Origin: Nocardia sp. NBC_00508
Lineage (GTDB): Bacteria > Actinomycetota > Actinomycetes > Mycobacteriales > Mycobacteriaceae
Assembly (NCBI RefSeq): GCF_036346875.1
Contig: NZ_CP107852.1
Location: 6,324,001-6,388,000, forward strand
Length of the DNA stretch: 64,000 bases
Reading direction: 5' to 3'
The position numbers were made by a program, and so were the translations under genes. The notes under the pieces were generated by a model, which was not told where the DNA came from, did not search any database, and saw nothing but the letters and a program-made list of their open reading frames with translations. Positions 63,199-64,000 of the stretch are shown here, piece by piece. The first letter of the stretch is position 1, and every line of letters begins with the position of its first letter.

Positions 63199-64000
63199 AT
63201 GTCTGCGTCCATCCCCGCCGAGTTCGACACCACGCTACTCGACACGCTGCGCCGTCGTGTCGTCATCGCTGACGGGGCGATGGGCACGATGCTGCAGGCC
63301 GCCGATCTGACCCTGGACGATTTCCGCGGGCTGGAGGGCTGTAACGAGATCCTCAACGACACCCGGCCGGACGTGCTGCGCGACATCCACCGCGCGTACT
63401 TCGAGGCGGGCGCCGACGCGGTCGAGACCAACACCTTCGGCTGCAACCTACCCAACCTCGCCGACTACGACATCGCCGACCGGATCCGCGACCTGTCCGA
63501 GCGCGGCACCCGGCTGGCCCGCGACGTCGCCGACGAGATGGGCCCGTCCTCCGACGGTACGCCGCGGTATGTGCTCGGTTCGATGGGGCCGGGCACCAAG
63601 CTGCCGACGCTGGGCCACGCCGCGTTCGCCGCGCTGCGCGACGCCTACGCCGAGGCCGCGCTCGGCATGCTCGACGGCGGCGCCGACGCCATCCTCATCG
63701 AGACCTGCCAGGACCTGCTGCAAGTAAAGGCGGCGGTGACCGGCAGCAAGCGGGCGATGGCGCGGCTCGGCCGCCGGATCCCGATCATCACGCACGTCAC
63801 CGTGGAGACCACCGGCACCATGCTGGTCGGCAGCGAGATCGGGGCCGCGCTCACGGCGCTCGAGCCGCTCGGCATCGACATGATCGGCCTGAACTGCGCG
63901 ACCGGTCCGGACGAGATGAGCGAGCATCTGCGGCATCTTTCCCGGCACGCGCGGGTACCGGTCTCGGTGATGCCGAACGCCGGACTCCCGGTGCTCGGCG
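63199..64000 (+). CDS. metH: Cobalamin-dependent methionine synthase MetH, N-terminal part
   Basis: The first 267 residues of B12-dependent methionine synthase; the gene runs off the right edge. The homocysteine-binding domain has RVVIADGAMGTMLQ, GCNEILNDTRPDVLR, ETNTFGCNLPNL and GLNCATGP, where the cysteine belongs to the zinc site. The enzyme transfers a methyl group from methyl-THF through cobalamin to homocysteine. ATG 63199 follows a TGGAGC site. The folate and cobalamin domains lie outside the window. Confidence 0.94.
   Translation, partial: MSASIPAEFDTTLLDTLRRRVVIADGAMGTMLQAADLTLDDFRGLEGCNEILNDTRPDVLRDIHRAYFEAGADAVETNTFGCNLPNLADYDIADRIRDLSERGTRLARDVADEMGPSSDGTPRYVLGSMGPGTKLPTLGHAAFAALRDAYAEAALGMLDGGADAILIETCQDLLQVKAAVTGSKRAMARLGRRIPIITHVTVETTGTMLVGSEIGAALTALEPLGIDMIGLNCATGPDEMSEHLRHLSRHARVPVSVMPNAGLPVLG

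Overview
The window is very GC-rich and gene-dense, with frequent GTG starts and ATGA or GTGA stop/start overlaps. It carries families typical of the order Mycobacteriales: RecBCD, MMPL transport, mycofactocin maturation, an F420-type luciferase-like oxidoreductase, a DosR-type hibernation-factor pair, and a PAC2 gene divergent from metH. The two KAS III genes followed by a beta-lactone synthetase gene resemble the nocardiolactone locus, which points to Nocardia or a close relative. This assignment rests on gene content only.

Layout. 1-8634 (+): recC (partial), recB and recD, then an ECF sigma factor gene overlapping ogt, a 2OG-Fe(II) DNA-repair-type oxygenase and a stand-alone Ada-like zinc domain. 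Together they look like a DNA break and alkylation repair block. 8724-17030 (-): a tight seven-gene operon with an active and an active-site-less KAS III, a beta-lactone synthetase, a small membrane protein, an OleD-type reductase, a condensation-type acyltransferase and an MMPL exporter. A type I Baeyer-Villiger monooxygenase gene diverges from it and is followed by a 38-bp tandem repeat. 19326-26426: two TetR genes, an aldehyde dehydrogenase/SDR pair, an XRE regulator and small or secreted proteins of unknown role. 26597-37869: mostly single metabolic and envelope genes (HemK-like methyltransferase, YdcF, a FolD paralogue with an altered active site, L,D-transpeptidase, HxlR/quinone reductase pair, cyclodeaminase-family protein, LLM oxidoreductase, STAS protein, lipoprotein epoxide hydrolase, a COG4315 lipoprotein). 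37870-38434 is a small field of gene remnants.

38740-40064 holds a DosR-like box and two genes matching the Rv0079/Rv0080 pair. 40182-44877 (-) is a stressosome operon (rsbR, rsbS, rsbT, an RsbX-like phosphatase, and a PAS-GAF-phosphatase-kinase effector). 45017-47605 holds mftR divergent from mftE-mftD, without mftA, B, C or F. 47608-50641 holds a MarR gene, class I fumarase and an orphan antitoxin-like gene. A 756-bp gene-free stretch with DnaA-box-like sites follows. 51398-60671 holds a VanY-type peptidase and a JetABC (type III Wadjet-like) condensin operon with no JetD, under an XRE/TPR regulator. The window ends with a resolvase-like small protein, a decayed adenylation/acyltransferase gene, PAC2, and the 5' part of metH behind two matching hairpins.

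The most unusual points are the JetD-less Wadjet operon, the beta-lactone operon with a dead KAS III partner and dedicated exporter, the partial mycofactocin locus, the Ada functions split over separate genes beside an ECF sigma factor, and the FolD paralogue lacking its catalytic lysine near a separate cyclodeaminase-family gene. All family calls come from reading motifs; no database search was run.
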